Below, in pieces: positions 1-5,422 of a stretch of 9,900 nt of DNA (positions are counted from its first letter, which is position 1; the number at the start of each line of letters is the position of its first letter). Source of the stretch: Chromatiales bacterium (lineage in GTDB: Bacteria > Pseudomonadota > Gammaproteobacteria > CAMYNG01). The notes below the pieces were generated by a model. That model searched no databases, was not told the origin of the DNA, and worked only from the letters and a program-made list of their open reading frames with translations. A program made the translations under genes and the position numbers. Where the stretch lies: positions 1 to 9,900 of the forward strand of contig JALSIK010000381.1 in the NCBI GenBank assembly GCA_026990045.1. Direction: 5' to 3'.

Positions 1-240
1 ATGCACCGGGCCATGGCCGGGGCCGGGTTCGACGCCGTGCATACCCTCCATTTCCCGCAGCCCGTCTATCCCAGCGGCTGGTGGAGCGCCACCCTGGCGG
101 GCAAGGGCGTGGACCTGCGCGCCTTCCGCCGCGAGGACGCCGCCGCGCGTGCGTTCGACACGCTCTACTACAACGAGGACGTCCACGCCGGCGCCCTGGC
201 CACGCCGCCGTTCATGGCCCGGCTGCTGCGCGGCGGTTGA
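1..240 (+). CDS. speE: Spermidine synthase (polyamine aminopropyltransferase), C-terminal end only
   Basis: This is the last 79 residues or so of a plus-strand gene whose start lies left of the window; the ATG at position 1 is probably internal. The segment FPQPVYPSGWWSATLAG, followed by an FRREDA-like stretch and then FDTLYYNEDVHAGALATPPF, is the characteristic C-terminal tail of one bacterial SpeE subgroup. The family transfers an aminopropyl group from decarboxylated S-adenosylmethionine to putrescine in the cytoplasm, giving spermidine. The Rossmann-fold catalytic core is not visible here, so activity cannot be judged. The frame closes at TGA 238-240. A short inverted repeat (CGGCGG 274-279 with CCGCCG 282-287) follows without a T-run, so no convincing terminator is seen. 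The assignment rests on recognition of the tail motif alone. Confidence 0.8.
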   Translation: MHRAMAGAGFDAVHTLHFPQPVYPSGWWSATLAGKGVDLRAFRREDAAARAFDTLYYNEDVHAGALATPPFMARLLRGG

Positions 241-294
241 ACGCCGTCCGGCCCCGCTTCCTTCACGGCGGTGCGGCGGCTCCGCCGTCACACC

Positions 295-433
295 CTGCGC
301 GGTGCCGCCCTACGCTCAGGGAACAGACGACGGAGGACGGAAGACGTAGGTCGGCTTGAGCGGAGTGAAAGCCGACGGGAAAGCACGGCATCGCCCCACC
401 GGGCGGCGGCATCGCTGCGCGGTGCCGCCCTAC
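295..433. repeat. Pair of direct repeats, each the 3' arm of a GC-rich hairpin
   Basis: The 19-mer CTGCGCGGTGCCGCCCTAC occurs at 295-313 and again at 415-433, exactly 120 bp apart. Each copy's GCCGCC can pair with an upstream GGCGGC: 304-309 with 275-280, and GCCGCCC 424-430 with GGGCGGC 401-407. Both copies therefore look like one dispersed intergenic element of the REP type. That these are genome-wide repeats is an inference from their form. Confidence 0.65.
350..376. repeat. Short hairpin repeat of a type common in proteobacterial spacers
   Basis: GTCGGCTT 350-357 pairs perfectly with AAGCCGAC 369-376 around an 11-nt loop. From memory, the phrase GTAGGTCGGCTTGAGCG resembles dispersed intergenic repeats seen in several gammaproteobacterial genomes. 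There is no T-run on either side, so it is not called a terminator. Confidence 0.5.
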
Positions 434-443
434 TGAATTTCAA

Positions 444-478
444 CGCCAAGGCGCCCAGGACGCAAAGAACGCGAAGGA
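444..478. repeat. 9-nt periodic intergenic tract (CGCnAAGGA-like units)
   Basis: Four consecutive units are visible: CGCCAAGG 444-451, CGCCCAGGA 452-460, CGCAAAGAA 461-469 and CGCGAAGGA 470-478. Each starts with CGC and continues into a purine-rich half. Tracts of this kind are familiar to me from spacers of diverse Proteobacteria, but their function is not known to me. It begins 11 bp after the second 19-bp direct repeat. Confidence 0.55.
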
Positions 479-511
479 CCAATCGATTCCGGGTGAGGCG
501 GTGCTCTCCCG

Positions 512-958
512 CTACCGCCCGCACCAGCGCGCCACCTGCTCCTGCGCTTCCCGCTCGGCCGCGGCCCGTTCCTCGTGGGAGAAGATGCGCCGGCTGCCGT
601 CGGGGTTCTCGTCGTAGAGATAGGCGGCCTCGCGGTATTCCTTGAGGATCTCCCGCGCCTTGTCGCAGTTGCGCCGGCGCCGTTCCGCCTCCCGGGCGGC
701 CTCGCGCCGCTCCCGTTCCTGCGCCCGGCGTTCCTCGTCGAAGGCCCGCAGCAGGCGCCGCTCCTGTTCCAGCCGCCGGCGTGCCGCCGCGGGGTCGGCG
801 GGCGGCGGGCGCACCTCGACCTTGTCCGCCCGGTCGGGGTCGGGCGGCCGGTCGCCGAAGTGCACGTTGCCGTCGGCATCGGTCCAGCGGTAGATCTCGC
901 CCGCCCCCGCCGCGGTGCCCAGGCACAGGGCCAGGATGATCGCCGGCTCAAGCCGCAT
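512..958 (-). CDS. DUF4124-domain exported protein with Arg/Glu-rich coiled coil
   Basis: This is a 148-residue protein. A hydrophobic N-terminus (about residues 5-19) looks like a signal peptide, with cleavage likely near AAGAG and export to the periplasm. Residues 21-40 (EIYRWTDADGNVHFGDRPPD) are a textbook DUF4124 motif. A highly charged Arg/Glu helix follows at about 56-97, probably a coiled coil. The C-terminal part holds Cys98 and Cys146 (in WCGR), which could form a disulphide after export. The ATG at 956-958 overlaps the end of the upstream permease gene by 11 bp, and GGAG lies about 7 nt before it, so translation is probably coupled. No function is established for this family as far as I know. 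A role alongside the transporter is only suggested by the overlap. Confidence 0.85.
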   Translation of the reverse strand: MRLEPAIILALCLGTAAGAGEIYRWTDADGNVHFGDRPPDPDRADKVEVRPPPADPAAARRRLEQERRLLRAFDEERRAQERERREAAREAERRRRNCDKAREILKEYREAAYLYDENPDGSRRIFSHEERAAAEREAQEQVARWCGR

Positions 959-1745
959 GGAGCCGCTCCAGGCGCAGGCGCTCGCGGGCGTCGAACAGGC
1001 GCCGGGCCCCCAGCGCCACCGCGGCCAGGGTCGCGAAGCCGGTGCCGCCGGCGATCATGAACATGATGAGCACCTGGTACTTCACCGCGGTCCAGGGCGG
1101 GGCGCCCGCCAGGATCTGGCCCGTCATCATGCCGGGCAGGCTGATGATGCCGGCCGCGGCCATGGCGTTGATGATGGGCGTGAGCCCCACGCGCACCGCG
1201 TCGCGGCGCATGCCGGCGGTGGCCCGGGCCGGTGTCTCGCCCAGGGCCAGGCGGGCCTCGATGACGTCGCGCCGCTCCCACGCCGCGGCGGTGAGCCGGT
1301 CCAGGGCCAGGGCCACGCCGTTCATGGTGTTGCCCAGCATCATGCCCAGCAGCGGGATGGCGTACTGCGGCTCCCACCAGGGACGGGTACCCACCACCGC
1401 CACCAGGGCCAGCACCGTGACCGAGAAGGCGGAGATGAACATGGACACGGTGCCCAGGGCATAGCCCCAGGGACCGGCGAAGCGCCGTTGCTGGCGCCGC
1501 ATCACCTCGCGCCCGGCCACGGCCAGCATCACGCCGGCCATGAGCGCCACCCACAGCAGGCGGTCGGCATCGAACACCACCTTGAGCAGCAGGCCCACCA
1601 GCAAAAGCTGCACCGTGGTGCGTATGCCGGAGACGACGAGCTGACGCCCCAGGCCCAGCCGCAGCCAGGCGCTGGCGGCGGCCAGGGCCAGCACCAGCAC
1701 CGCGGCCAGGGCCAGGTCCAGGGGGGTGAGATCGATGACGTTCAC
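948..1745 (-). CDS. fetB: FetB-like ABC exporter permease (UPF0014 family)
   Basis: This 265-residue polytopic inner-membrane protein is close in length to E. coli FetB (about 259). Hydrophobic segments lie near residues 9-28, 36-58, 62-78, 92-120, 128-147, 188-212 and 222-246. The family's two conserved blocks are present: PLLGMMLGNTMNG at 131-143, and GLTPIINAMAAAGIISLPGM at 187-206 continuing into MTGQIL. In E. coli FetAB is described as an iron exporter that aids oxidative-stress resistance; the substrate here is inferred. The start is GTG at 1743-1745, because its GTGA overlaps the TGA of the ATPase gene by 4 bp and gives the expected N-terminus (MNVIDLTPLDL). The next gene begins inside its 3' end, so the three genes form a tight unit. 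Confidence 0.86.
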   Translation of the reverse strand: MNVIDLTPLDLALAAVLVLALAAASAWLRLGLGRQLVVSGIRTTVQLLLVGLLLKVVFDADRLLWVALMAGVMLAVAGREVMRRQQRRFAGPWGYALGTVSMFISAFSVTVLALVAVVGTRPWWEPQYAIPLLGMMLGNTMNGVALALDRLTAAAWERRDVIEARLALGETPARATAGMRRDAVRVGLTPIINAMAAAGIISLPGMMTGQILAGAPPWTAVKYQVLIMFMIAGGTGFATLAAVALGARRLFDARERLRLERLHAA

Positions 1746-2380
1746 GGCCGGTTCGTGCCCTCCCGCGCGCTCCTGTGCCCGGGCCGGGACAGCGGCGCCA
1801 GCGTGCCACCTTCCAATATATAGATGGCATCCGCCACCCGGGCCAGCTGCGCCTGGTCGTGGGACACCCAGATCACCGGCGCCCGGCGGGCGGTGAGATA
1901 CCCGCGCACGTGGTGCTCCACCCGCCGGGTGGCGGCGGCGTCCAGCCCGGAGGTGGGCTCGTCCAGCAGCAGCGCGACCGGGCCACGGCACAGCAGGCGC
2001 AGCAGGGCCAGGCGCTGTTTCTCCCCCGTGGACAGGCGCGACACCTGCCAGTCCCCCGCCGCCGCCGGCAGGCCCAGCACGGTGAAGTCCACGCCGGGAC
2101 AGGGCGCGAAGTGCGCGCCCACGGTGTCGTGCCACCAGGGGCTCTCCGCCGGCAACCAGCCCACCTGCGCGCGCCAGCGGTGGGCCGGCATGGCCGAGGC
2201 CGGCACCCCGTCCAGCAGGGCCTCGCCCCCGTGGGGCACCAGGTCGGCCACCGCGCGCAGCAGCAGGCTCTTGCCGGCCCCGGACGGCCCGGTGAGCCCG
2301 GCCACCTCGCCCGCCGCCACGGTGAGGTCCACCGGTCCCACGCCGTGCACGGTGAGGGCCTGCAAGGTCAGGACGGGCAT
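1742..2380 (-). CDS. fetA: FetA-like ABC transporter ATP-binding protein with unusual Q-loop
   Basis: This is a 212-residue cytoplasmic ABC ATPase that would energise the downstream FetB-like permease. Walker A is GPSGAGKS at residues 31-38, the signature is LSTGE at 116-120, Walker B is VALLLDE at 135-141 followed by PTSGLD, and the H-loop histidine is His174 (WVSHD). The Q-loop region reads VGWLPAESPWW at about 73-83 and has no glutamine; Ala78-Glu79 occupy that place. The chosen ATG at 2378-2380 gives a normal N-terminus (MPVLTLQALTV) and has GGAG at 2387-2390, 6 nt upstream. Earlier in-frame starts would run into the terminator region. The stop overlaps the permease start. A sigma70-like promoter lies 26-54 bp upstream. 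The symbol is assigned by pairing with a FetB-type permease; the transported metal is not shown by the sequence. Confidence 0.83.
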   Translation of the reverse strand: MPVLTLQALTVHGVGPVDLTVAAGEVAGLTGPSGAGKSLLLRAVADLVPHGGEALLDGVPASAMPAHRWRAQVGWLPAESPWWHDTVGAHFAPCPGVDFTVLGLPAAAGDWQVSRLSTGEKQRLALLRLLCRGPVALLLDEPTSGLDAAATRRVEHHVRGYLTARRAPVIWVSHDQAQLARVADAIYILEGGTLAPLSRPGHRSAREGTNRP

Positions 2381-2405
2381 CGATGACTCCGGTTTTCCAC
2401 CATCC

Positions 2406-2434
2406 ATTGTCCGCAAGCGGGGGGCCGGTGACAA
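2406..2434 (-). promoter_or_regulatory. Sigma70-like promoter for the fetA-fetB-DUF4124 unit
   Basis: On the minus strand, -35 TTGTCA (complement of 2429-2434, 5 of 6 to consensus) and -10 GACAAT (complement of 2406-2411, 4 of 6) are separated by exactly 17 bp. Transcription would start near 2399, about 20 nt before the ATG. It lies after the amtB terminator, so the ABC unit can be expressed independently of nitrogen control. This is a match by eye only. Confidence 0.5.
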
Positions 2435-2451
2435 ATGGTTCCGCCCATCCC

Positions 2452-2478
2452 AAAAAAAGAGGGCGCCCGCGGGCGCCC
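2452..2478 (-). terminator. Intrinsic terminator of amtB
   Basis: The perfect inverted repeat GGGCGCCCG/CGGGCGCCC at 2461-2478 folds as a 7-bp or longer GC stem with a small CGCG loop. On the minus strand it is followed by CT and then seven T residues (complement of 2452-2458). It sits 24 bp after the amtB stop and before the fetA promoter, so it ends the porin-glnK-amtB transcript. Confidence 0.85.
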
Positions 2479-2501
2479 CCCAAAGGCCGGAGCAAACGGC
2501 G

Positions 2502-3794
2502 TTACAGGATGTAGCCGCGCTCGTCGTGCATGGCCAGGTCGAGGCCTTCCTCTTCCTGCTCCTCGGTGACCCGCAGGCCGATGAGTGCCTTGAGCACGCC
2601 GAGAATGACGAAGGTGACCACGGCGGTGTAGATGATGGTGGCCCCCACGCCCAGGAGCTGCACGGCCACCTGCTGGCCGATGCTCTCGATGCCGTCGCCG
2701 AAGCCGGCACCGCCCAGGTTGGGGGCACAGAACACGCCGGTGAGGATGGCACCGATGATGCCGCCCACGGCGTGCACGCCGAACACGTCCAGCGAGTCGT
2801 CGTAGCCCAGGGCGCGCTTGAGCTTGGTGGCGGCGAAGAAGCAACCCACGCCGGAGATGGCACCGATGGCCAGCGCGCCCATGGGGCCGGCGGTGCCGGA
2901 GGCGGGCGTGATGGCCACCAGGCCGGCCACGGCGCCGGAGGCGATGCCCAGGACGCTGGGCTTGCCGTGGGAGATCCACTCCGAGAACATCCAGGCCAGG
3001 GCCGCGGCCGCGGTGGCGATCTGGGTCACCGCCATGGCCATGCCCGCGGTACCGTCGGCCGCCAGCTCGGAGCCGGCGTTGAAGCCGAACCAGCCCACCC
3101 ACAGCATGGCGGCGCCGACGATGGTGTAGCCCAGGTTGTGGGGCGGCATGGGCGTCTGCGGGTAGCCCTTGCGCCGGCCCAGCATGATGGCCGCCACCAG
3201 GCCGGCGATGCCGGCGTTGATGTGCACCACGGTGCCGCCGGCGAAGTCCAGGATGCTCTTGTCGGCCAGCCAGCCGCCGTCACCCCAGACCCAGTGGGCG
3301 ATGGGAGCATAGACCACGGTCAGCCAGATGGCCATGAACCACAGCATGGACGAGAACTTCATGCGCTCGGCGAAGGCGCCCACGATGAGCGCCGGGGTGA
3401 TGATGGCGAACGTCATCTGGAAGGTCATGAAGACCGTCTCCGGGATGGTGCCGTTGAGGCTGTCCACGGTGACGCCGGACAGGAAGGCCTTTTCCAGGCC
3501 GCCCCAGAACGCCCCCTTGCCGCCGAAGGCGATGCTGTAGCCGTACAGTGCCCACAGCACCGTCATCAGGGCGGTGATGGCGAAGCACTGCATGAGCACC
3601 GAGAGCACGTTCTTGGACCGCACCATGCCGGCATAGAACAGCGACAGGCCGGGGATGGTCATGAACAGCACCAGCGCCGTCGCGGTGAGCATCCAGGCCG
3701 TGTCGCCCGCGCTCAGCTTGTCCTCGGCGAAGGCCGCCGCGGGCAGCAGCAGCGCGGCCGCGGCCGAGACGTGAAAGATTTTCTTCAAACTCAT
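2502..3794 (-). CDS. amtB: Ammonium channel AmtB
   Basis: This 430-residue inner-membrane ammonium channel begins with a cleavable signal peptide (residues 1-23, ending AAAFA) and is then about eleven membrane helices long. Family signatures are GLSLFYAGMVRSKN (49-62), DFAGGTVVHINAG (183-195) and FGVHAVGG (338-345). Key pore residues are present: Asp183, twin histidines His191 and His341, a Phe pair at 125 and 129, and Phe238/Ser242 in WFGFNAGS, matching E. coli F107, D160, H168, F215, S219 and H318 by motif. The cytoplasmic tail has GLDLAMHDERGY (417-428), the segment that takes part in GlnK contact. GGAGGAGA (complement of 3802-3809) precedes the ATG by about 7 nt. It lies 24 bp after glnK in the same direction, a classic glnK-amtB pair, and would be nitrogen-controlled from 4981-4996. 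Confidence 0.97.
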   Translation of the reverse strand: MSLKKIFHVSAAAALLLPAAAFAEDKLSAGDTAWMLTATALVLFMTIPGLSLFYAGMVRSKNVLSVLMQCFAITALMTVLWALYGYSIAFGGKGAFWGGLEKAFLSGVTVDSLNGTIPETVFMTFQMTFAIITPALIVGAFAERMKFSSMLWFMAIWLTVVYAPIAHWVWGDGGWLADKSILDFAGGTVVHINAGIAGLVAAIMLGRRKGYPQTPMPPHNLGYTIVGAAMLWVGWFGFNAGSELAADGTAGMAMAVTQIATAAAALAWMFSEWISHGKPSVLGIASGAVAGLVAITPASGTAGPMGALAIGAISGVGCFFAATKLKRALGYDDSLDVFGVHAVGGIIGAILTGVFCAPNLGGAGFGDGIESIGQQVAVQLLGVGATIIYTAVVTFVILGVLKALIGLRVTEEQEEEGLDLAMHDERGYIL

Positions 3795-3818
3795 GGGTCT
3801 TTCTCCTCCAGTTGGCCG

Positions 3819-4157
3819 TTACAGCGCATCGGCGCCGGACTCGCCGGTGCGGATGCGGACCGCCTGCTCGACGTTGAGCACGAAGATCTTGCCGTCGCCG
3901 ATCTTGCCGGTGTTGGCGGCCTTGGAAATGGCCTCGATGGCCTGGTCCGCCATCTCGTCGGTGACGACGGCCTCGATCTTCACCTTGGGCAGGAAGTCCA
4001 CCACGTACTCCGCGCCGCGGTACAGCTCGGTGTGGCCCTTCTGCCGGCCGAAGCCCTTGACCTCGGTGACGGTGATGCCCTGGACGCCGATGTCCGACAG
4101 GGCCTCGCGCACGTCATCGAGCTTGAAGGGCTTGATGATTGCCATAACCATTTTCAT
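3819..4157 (-). CDS. glnK: Nitrogen regulatory protein PII (GlnK)
   Basis: This is a full-length 112-residue PII protein, the usual family size. The N-terminus MKMVMAIIKPFKLDDVREAL is typical. The T-loop (about 37-55) contains Tyr51 in ELYRGAEYVVDFLPK, the site uridylylated by GlnD in Proteobacteria, and Lys58 follows. The C-terminal part has GDGKIFV (87-93) and IRTGE (101-105), which contribute to nucleotide binding. PII proteins sense 2-oxoglutarate, ATP/ADP and, through uridylylation, glutamine. GlnK blocks AmtB when nitrogen is plentiful. The adjacent amtB is why it is named glnK rather than glnB. A perfect AGGAGG (complement of 4165-4170) lies 7 nt before the ATG, supporting this start and strong translation. 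It is preceded by the porin gene 75 bp upstream, with a hairpin between them. Confidence 0.96.
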   Translation of the reverse strand: MKMVMAIIKPFKLDDVREALSDIGVQGITVTEVKGFGRQKGHTELYRGAEYVVDFLPKVKIEAVVTDEMADQAIEAISKAANTGKIGDGKIFVLNVEQAVRIRTGESGADAL

Positions 4158-4187
4158 GGTCTTGCCTCCTAGATGGTTGTCACGCGA

Positions 4188-4208
4188 CCCGCCGCAGGAA
4201 GCGGCGGG
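4188..4208 (-). other. Hairpin in the porin-glnK spacer
   Basis: CCCGCCGC 4188-4195 pairs with GCGGCGGG 4201-4208 around a 5-nt loop, in the 75-bp gap between the porin stop and the glnK start. On the minus strand it is followed by mixed sequence with no T-run, so full intrinsic termination is unlikely. It could be a partial terminator or a 3' stabiliser of porin mRNA, which would let the three genes be expressed at different levels. Confidence 0.55.
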
Positions 4209-4232
4209 CCATGGCTCGCTCCGCCGGCCTCG

Positions 4233-4925
4233 TCACAGGTCGAACGACTTGCTCCAGGACACGGTGAACCGGTAATCGTCGCTGCCGGTGAACCAGACAG
4301 TGTCATCCGTCGTGTTCTTCTCGAACGCGAAGGTGAAATCGGACTTGCTCAGGTACAGCCGCACGTGGCTGTAGTCGGCCGCGCTGCCGCCCTTGAAGTC
4401 GTAGCGCCCCACGGTGAAACCGTATCCCAGGCCGTTGGGGGCCTCGAAGTCACCGCTGACGTACAGGTACAGGTCGCCGGTGTCGGCCGCACTGTCTTCC
4501 TTGTTGATGTTGAGATACAGGCCGCCGGTCAGCCACTGCCAGTTCGCGTTGACGTAGATCTCGCCGTAGTCGTACTGGCCCGGCCCGGAGGGATAGGTAT
4601 AAAGGATGTAGCCCACGTCGAGGCCGACCCCGCCCGCCTCGAATTCATAACCCGCATACCAGTCCTGCTCGTAGTTGCCCTGGCTGCCATAGAGGGCCGA
4701 ACCGCCCGAGCCCACGTTGGAAATCCAGGTGCCGGCGTAGAACCCGGAATCGTGGTTGTAGTCCACGCCCCCGGACACGGCGGCCTGGTCCAGGGTCTGG
4801 GTCACGCCGCGGAAGATGTAGTTGCTGGTGACCCCGATGTTGGCGCTCAACCCCCCGGCCTGCACCGCCGTGGTCATGGTGGCCAGCGCGGTGGCGGCCA
4901 GAACAGATGAAACACGCTTGCTCAT
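4233..4925 (-). CDS. TorF-family putative outer-membrane porin
   Basis: This 230-residue protein has a clear signal peptide (MSKRV, hydrophobic 7-20, cleavage after VQA at 23), so it is exported. The mature start LSANIGVTSNYIFRGVTQT (26-44) is the hallmark of the TorF/Gcw_chp putative porin family (TIGR02001). The rest alternates short aromatic-rich strands (GFYAGTWISN, YEQDWYAGYEFE, GEIYVNANWQW, LYLYVSGDF, HVRLYLSKSDFTFAFEK) with polar turns, and ends FTVSWSKSFDL, like a beta-barrel closing strand. I read it as a small outer-membrane beta-barrel; its substrate is unknown. The ATG at 4923-4925 is chosen because the signal peptide starts there and GGGAGA (complement of 4934-4939) lies 8 nt upstream; longer starts would extend into the promoter. 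It is the first gene of the unit leading into glnK-amtB, so a nitrogen-related role is inferred. Confidence 0.9.
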   Translation of the reverse strand: MSKRVSSVLAATALATMTTAVQAGGLSANIGVTSNYIFRGVTQTLDQAAVSGGVDYNHDSGFYAGTWISNVGSGGSALYGSQGNYEQDWYAGYEFEAGGVGLDVGYILYTYPSGPGQYDYGEIYVNANWQWLTGGLYLNINKEDSAADTGDLYLYVSGDFEAPNGLGYGFTVGRYDFKGGSAADYSHVRLYLSKSDFTFAFEKNTTDDTVWFTGSDDYRFTVSWSKSFDL

Positions 4926-4980
4926 TGGCTCGTTCTCCCAAGTTGCGCACACGAATTGGTGGTTTTGTCCCCCCGGACTT

Positions 4981-4996
4981 TGCATGGCCCGTGCCA
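4981..4996 (-). promoter_or_regulatory. Sigma54 (-24/-12) promoter for porin-glnK-amtB
   Basis: The minus strand reads TGGCACGGGCCATGCA here. Compared with the RpoN consensus TGGCACG-N4-TTGCW, only the first T of the -12 box differs. The invariant GG (complement of 4994-4995) and GC (complement of 4982-4983) are separated by exactly 10 bp, as sigma54 requires. Transcription would start near 4970, giving a leader of about 45 nt before the porin ATG. Two NtrC-like dyads lie upstream at the expected distance. Confidence 0.82.
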
Positions 4997-5047
4997 CCAC
5001 CAAACTATTTTTGTTTACAAACAGTTACATGCCGTACCGTTCCGTGG

Positions 5048-5064
5048 CGCACCGCCATGGTGCA
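5048..5064. promoter_or_regulatory. NtrC-like enhancer site, proximal
   Basis: CGCACCG-CCA-TGGTGCA matches the NtrC dyad TGCACCA-N3-TGGTGCA with a perfect right half and 5 of 7 in the left half. Its centre (5056) is about 86 bp upstream of the predicted sigma54 start point. Confidence 0.65.
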
Positions 5065-5089
5065 GATGCAGGGAACGTGCACCATGCCG

Positions 5090-5106
5090 TGAACCAGGTT
5101 GGTGCA
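5090..5106. promoter_or_regulatory. NtrC-like enhancer site, distal
   Basis: TGAACCA-GGT-TGGTGCA matches the NtrC dyad TGCACCA-N3-TGGTGCA at 13 of 14 half-site positions. Its centre (5098) is about 128 bp upstream of the predicted start and 42 bp from the proximal site, four helical turns, so both sites would face the same side of the DNA. It ends 40 bp before the divergent ubiK start. Confidence 0.75.
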
Positions 5107-5145
5107 ATCTGGGCGCGCGTCACACGAGGTGGTAGGCTTAGGGAC

Positions 5146-5394
5146 ATGGACCAGAACCGCCTCATCGACGACATCCTCGCCGGCCTGCGCGAGACCCTGC
5201 CCCTGGATCCCGGGGTCCTGCGCGAGGACTTGGAGCGCCACCTGCGCACCGCCCTGGAGCGGGTGCTGGCCCGCATGAACCTGGTCACGCGCGAGGAGCT
5301 GGAGGTCCAGGAGGCGGTGCTGGCCCGCACCCGTGAAAAACTGGAGGCGCTGGCGCGCAAGGTGGCCGAGCTGGAGGCCCGGCTCGGGGATTGA
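5146..5394 (+). CDS. ubiK: Ubiquinone biosynthesis accessory factor UbiK (YqiC/BMFP domain)
   Basis: This is an 82-residue, highly charged protein of the usual family length. The N-terminal half (MDQNRLIDDILAGL to about residue 38) is an amphipathic helix region. The C-terminal half, with MNLVTREELEVQEAVLARTR (44-63) and then KLEALARKVAELEARL, is the diagnostic BMFP coiled coil. In E. coli UbiK binds UbiJ and supports aerobic ubiquinone synthesis. The ATG at 5146 gives an N-terminus equivalent to E. coli YqiC. However, the only purine-rich stretch (AGGGA at 5140-5144) is too close to act as a normal ribosome binding site, so initiation may be weak or from a very short leader. A poor -10-like TAGGCT sits at 5133-5138. 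It is divergent from the porin unit and is followed 32 bp later by comM in the same direction. Confidence 0.9.
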   Translation: MDQNRLIDDILAGLRETLPLDPGVLREDLERHLRTALERVLARMNLVTREELEVQEAVLARTREKLEALARKVAELEARLGD

Positions 5395-5414
5395 CGCCCG
5401 CCGCAACCGTTCCA

Positions 5415-5422
5415 GGGAGGGG
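5415..5422 (+). promoter_or_regulatory. Ribosome binding site fixing the comM GTG start
   Basis: GGGAGGGG contains GGAGG (5416-5420) with 6 nt before the GTG at 5427. This favours GTG 5427 over the earlier TTG at 5391, which overlaps the ubiK stop and would add 12 residues not expected for the family. Confidence 0.75.

Larger units (their letters stand above)
241..511. other. Gene-free interval rich in intergenic repeats
   Basis: No credible gene is seen between the speE stop and the DUF4124 stop, and the two flanking genes converge here. The interval holds a duplicated 19-bp element, an 8-bp hairpin and a 9-nt periodic tract, each listed separately. Near the right edge GGCGGT 497-502 pairs with ACCGCC 514-519 across the DUF4124 stop codon. 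That hairpin lacks a T-run, so it is at best a weak 3' end signal for the minus-strand unit. Confidence 0.7.

Noticed and set aside
1824..4172. Long plus-strand open frame opposite fetA, amtB and glnK
   Set aside because: No ribosome binding site, signal or domain, and its composition is typical of an antisense frame in GC-rich DNA. The minus strand carries clear conserved proteins.
4926..5003. Longer porin start at 5003
   Set aside because: It would put residues before the signal peptide and run through the sigma54 promoter, whereas ATG 4925 has a properly spaced GGGAGA.
5011..5020. TTGTTTACAA as an FNR/ArcA-type operator
   Set aside because: Only a partial 4-bp dyad and a poor match to the FNR consensus. 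It is better explained as part of the AT-rich spacer.
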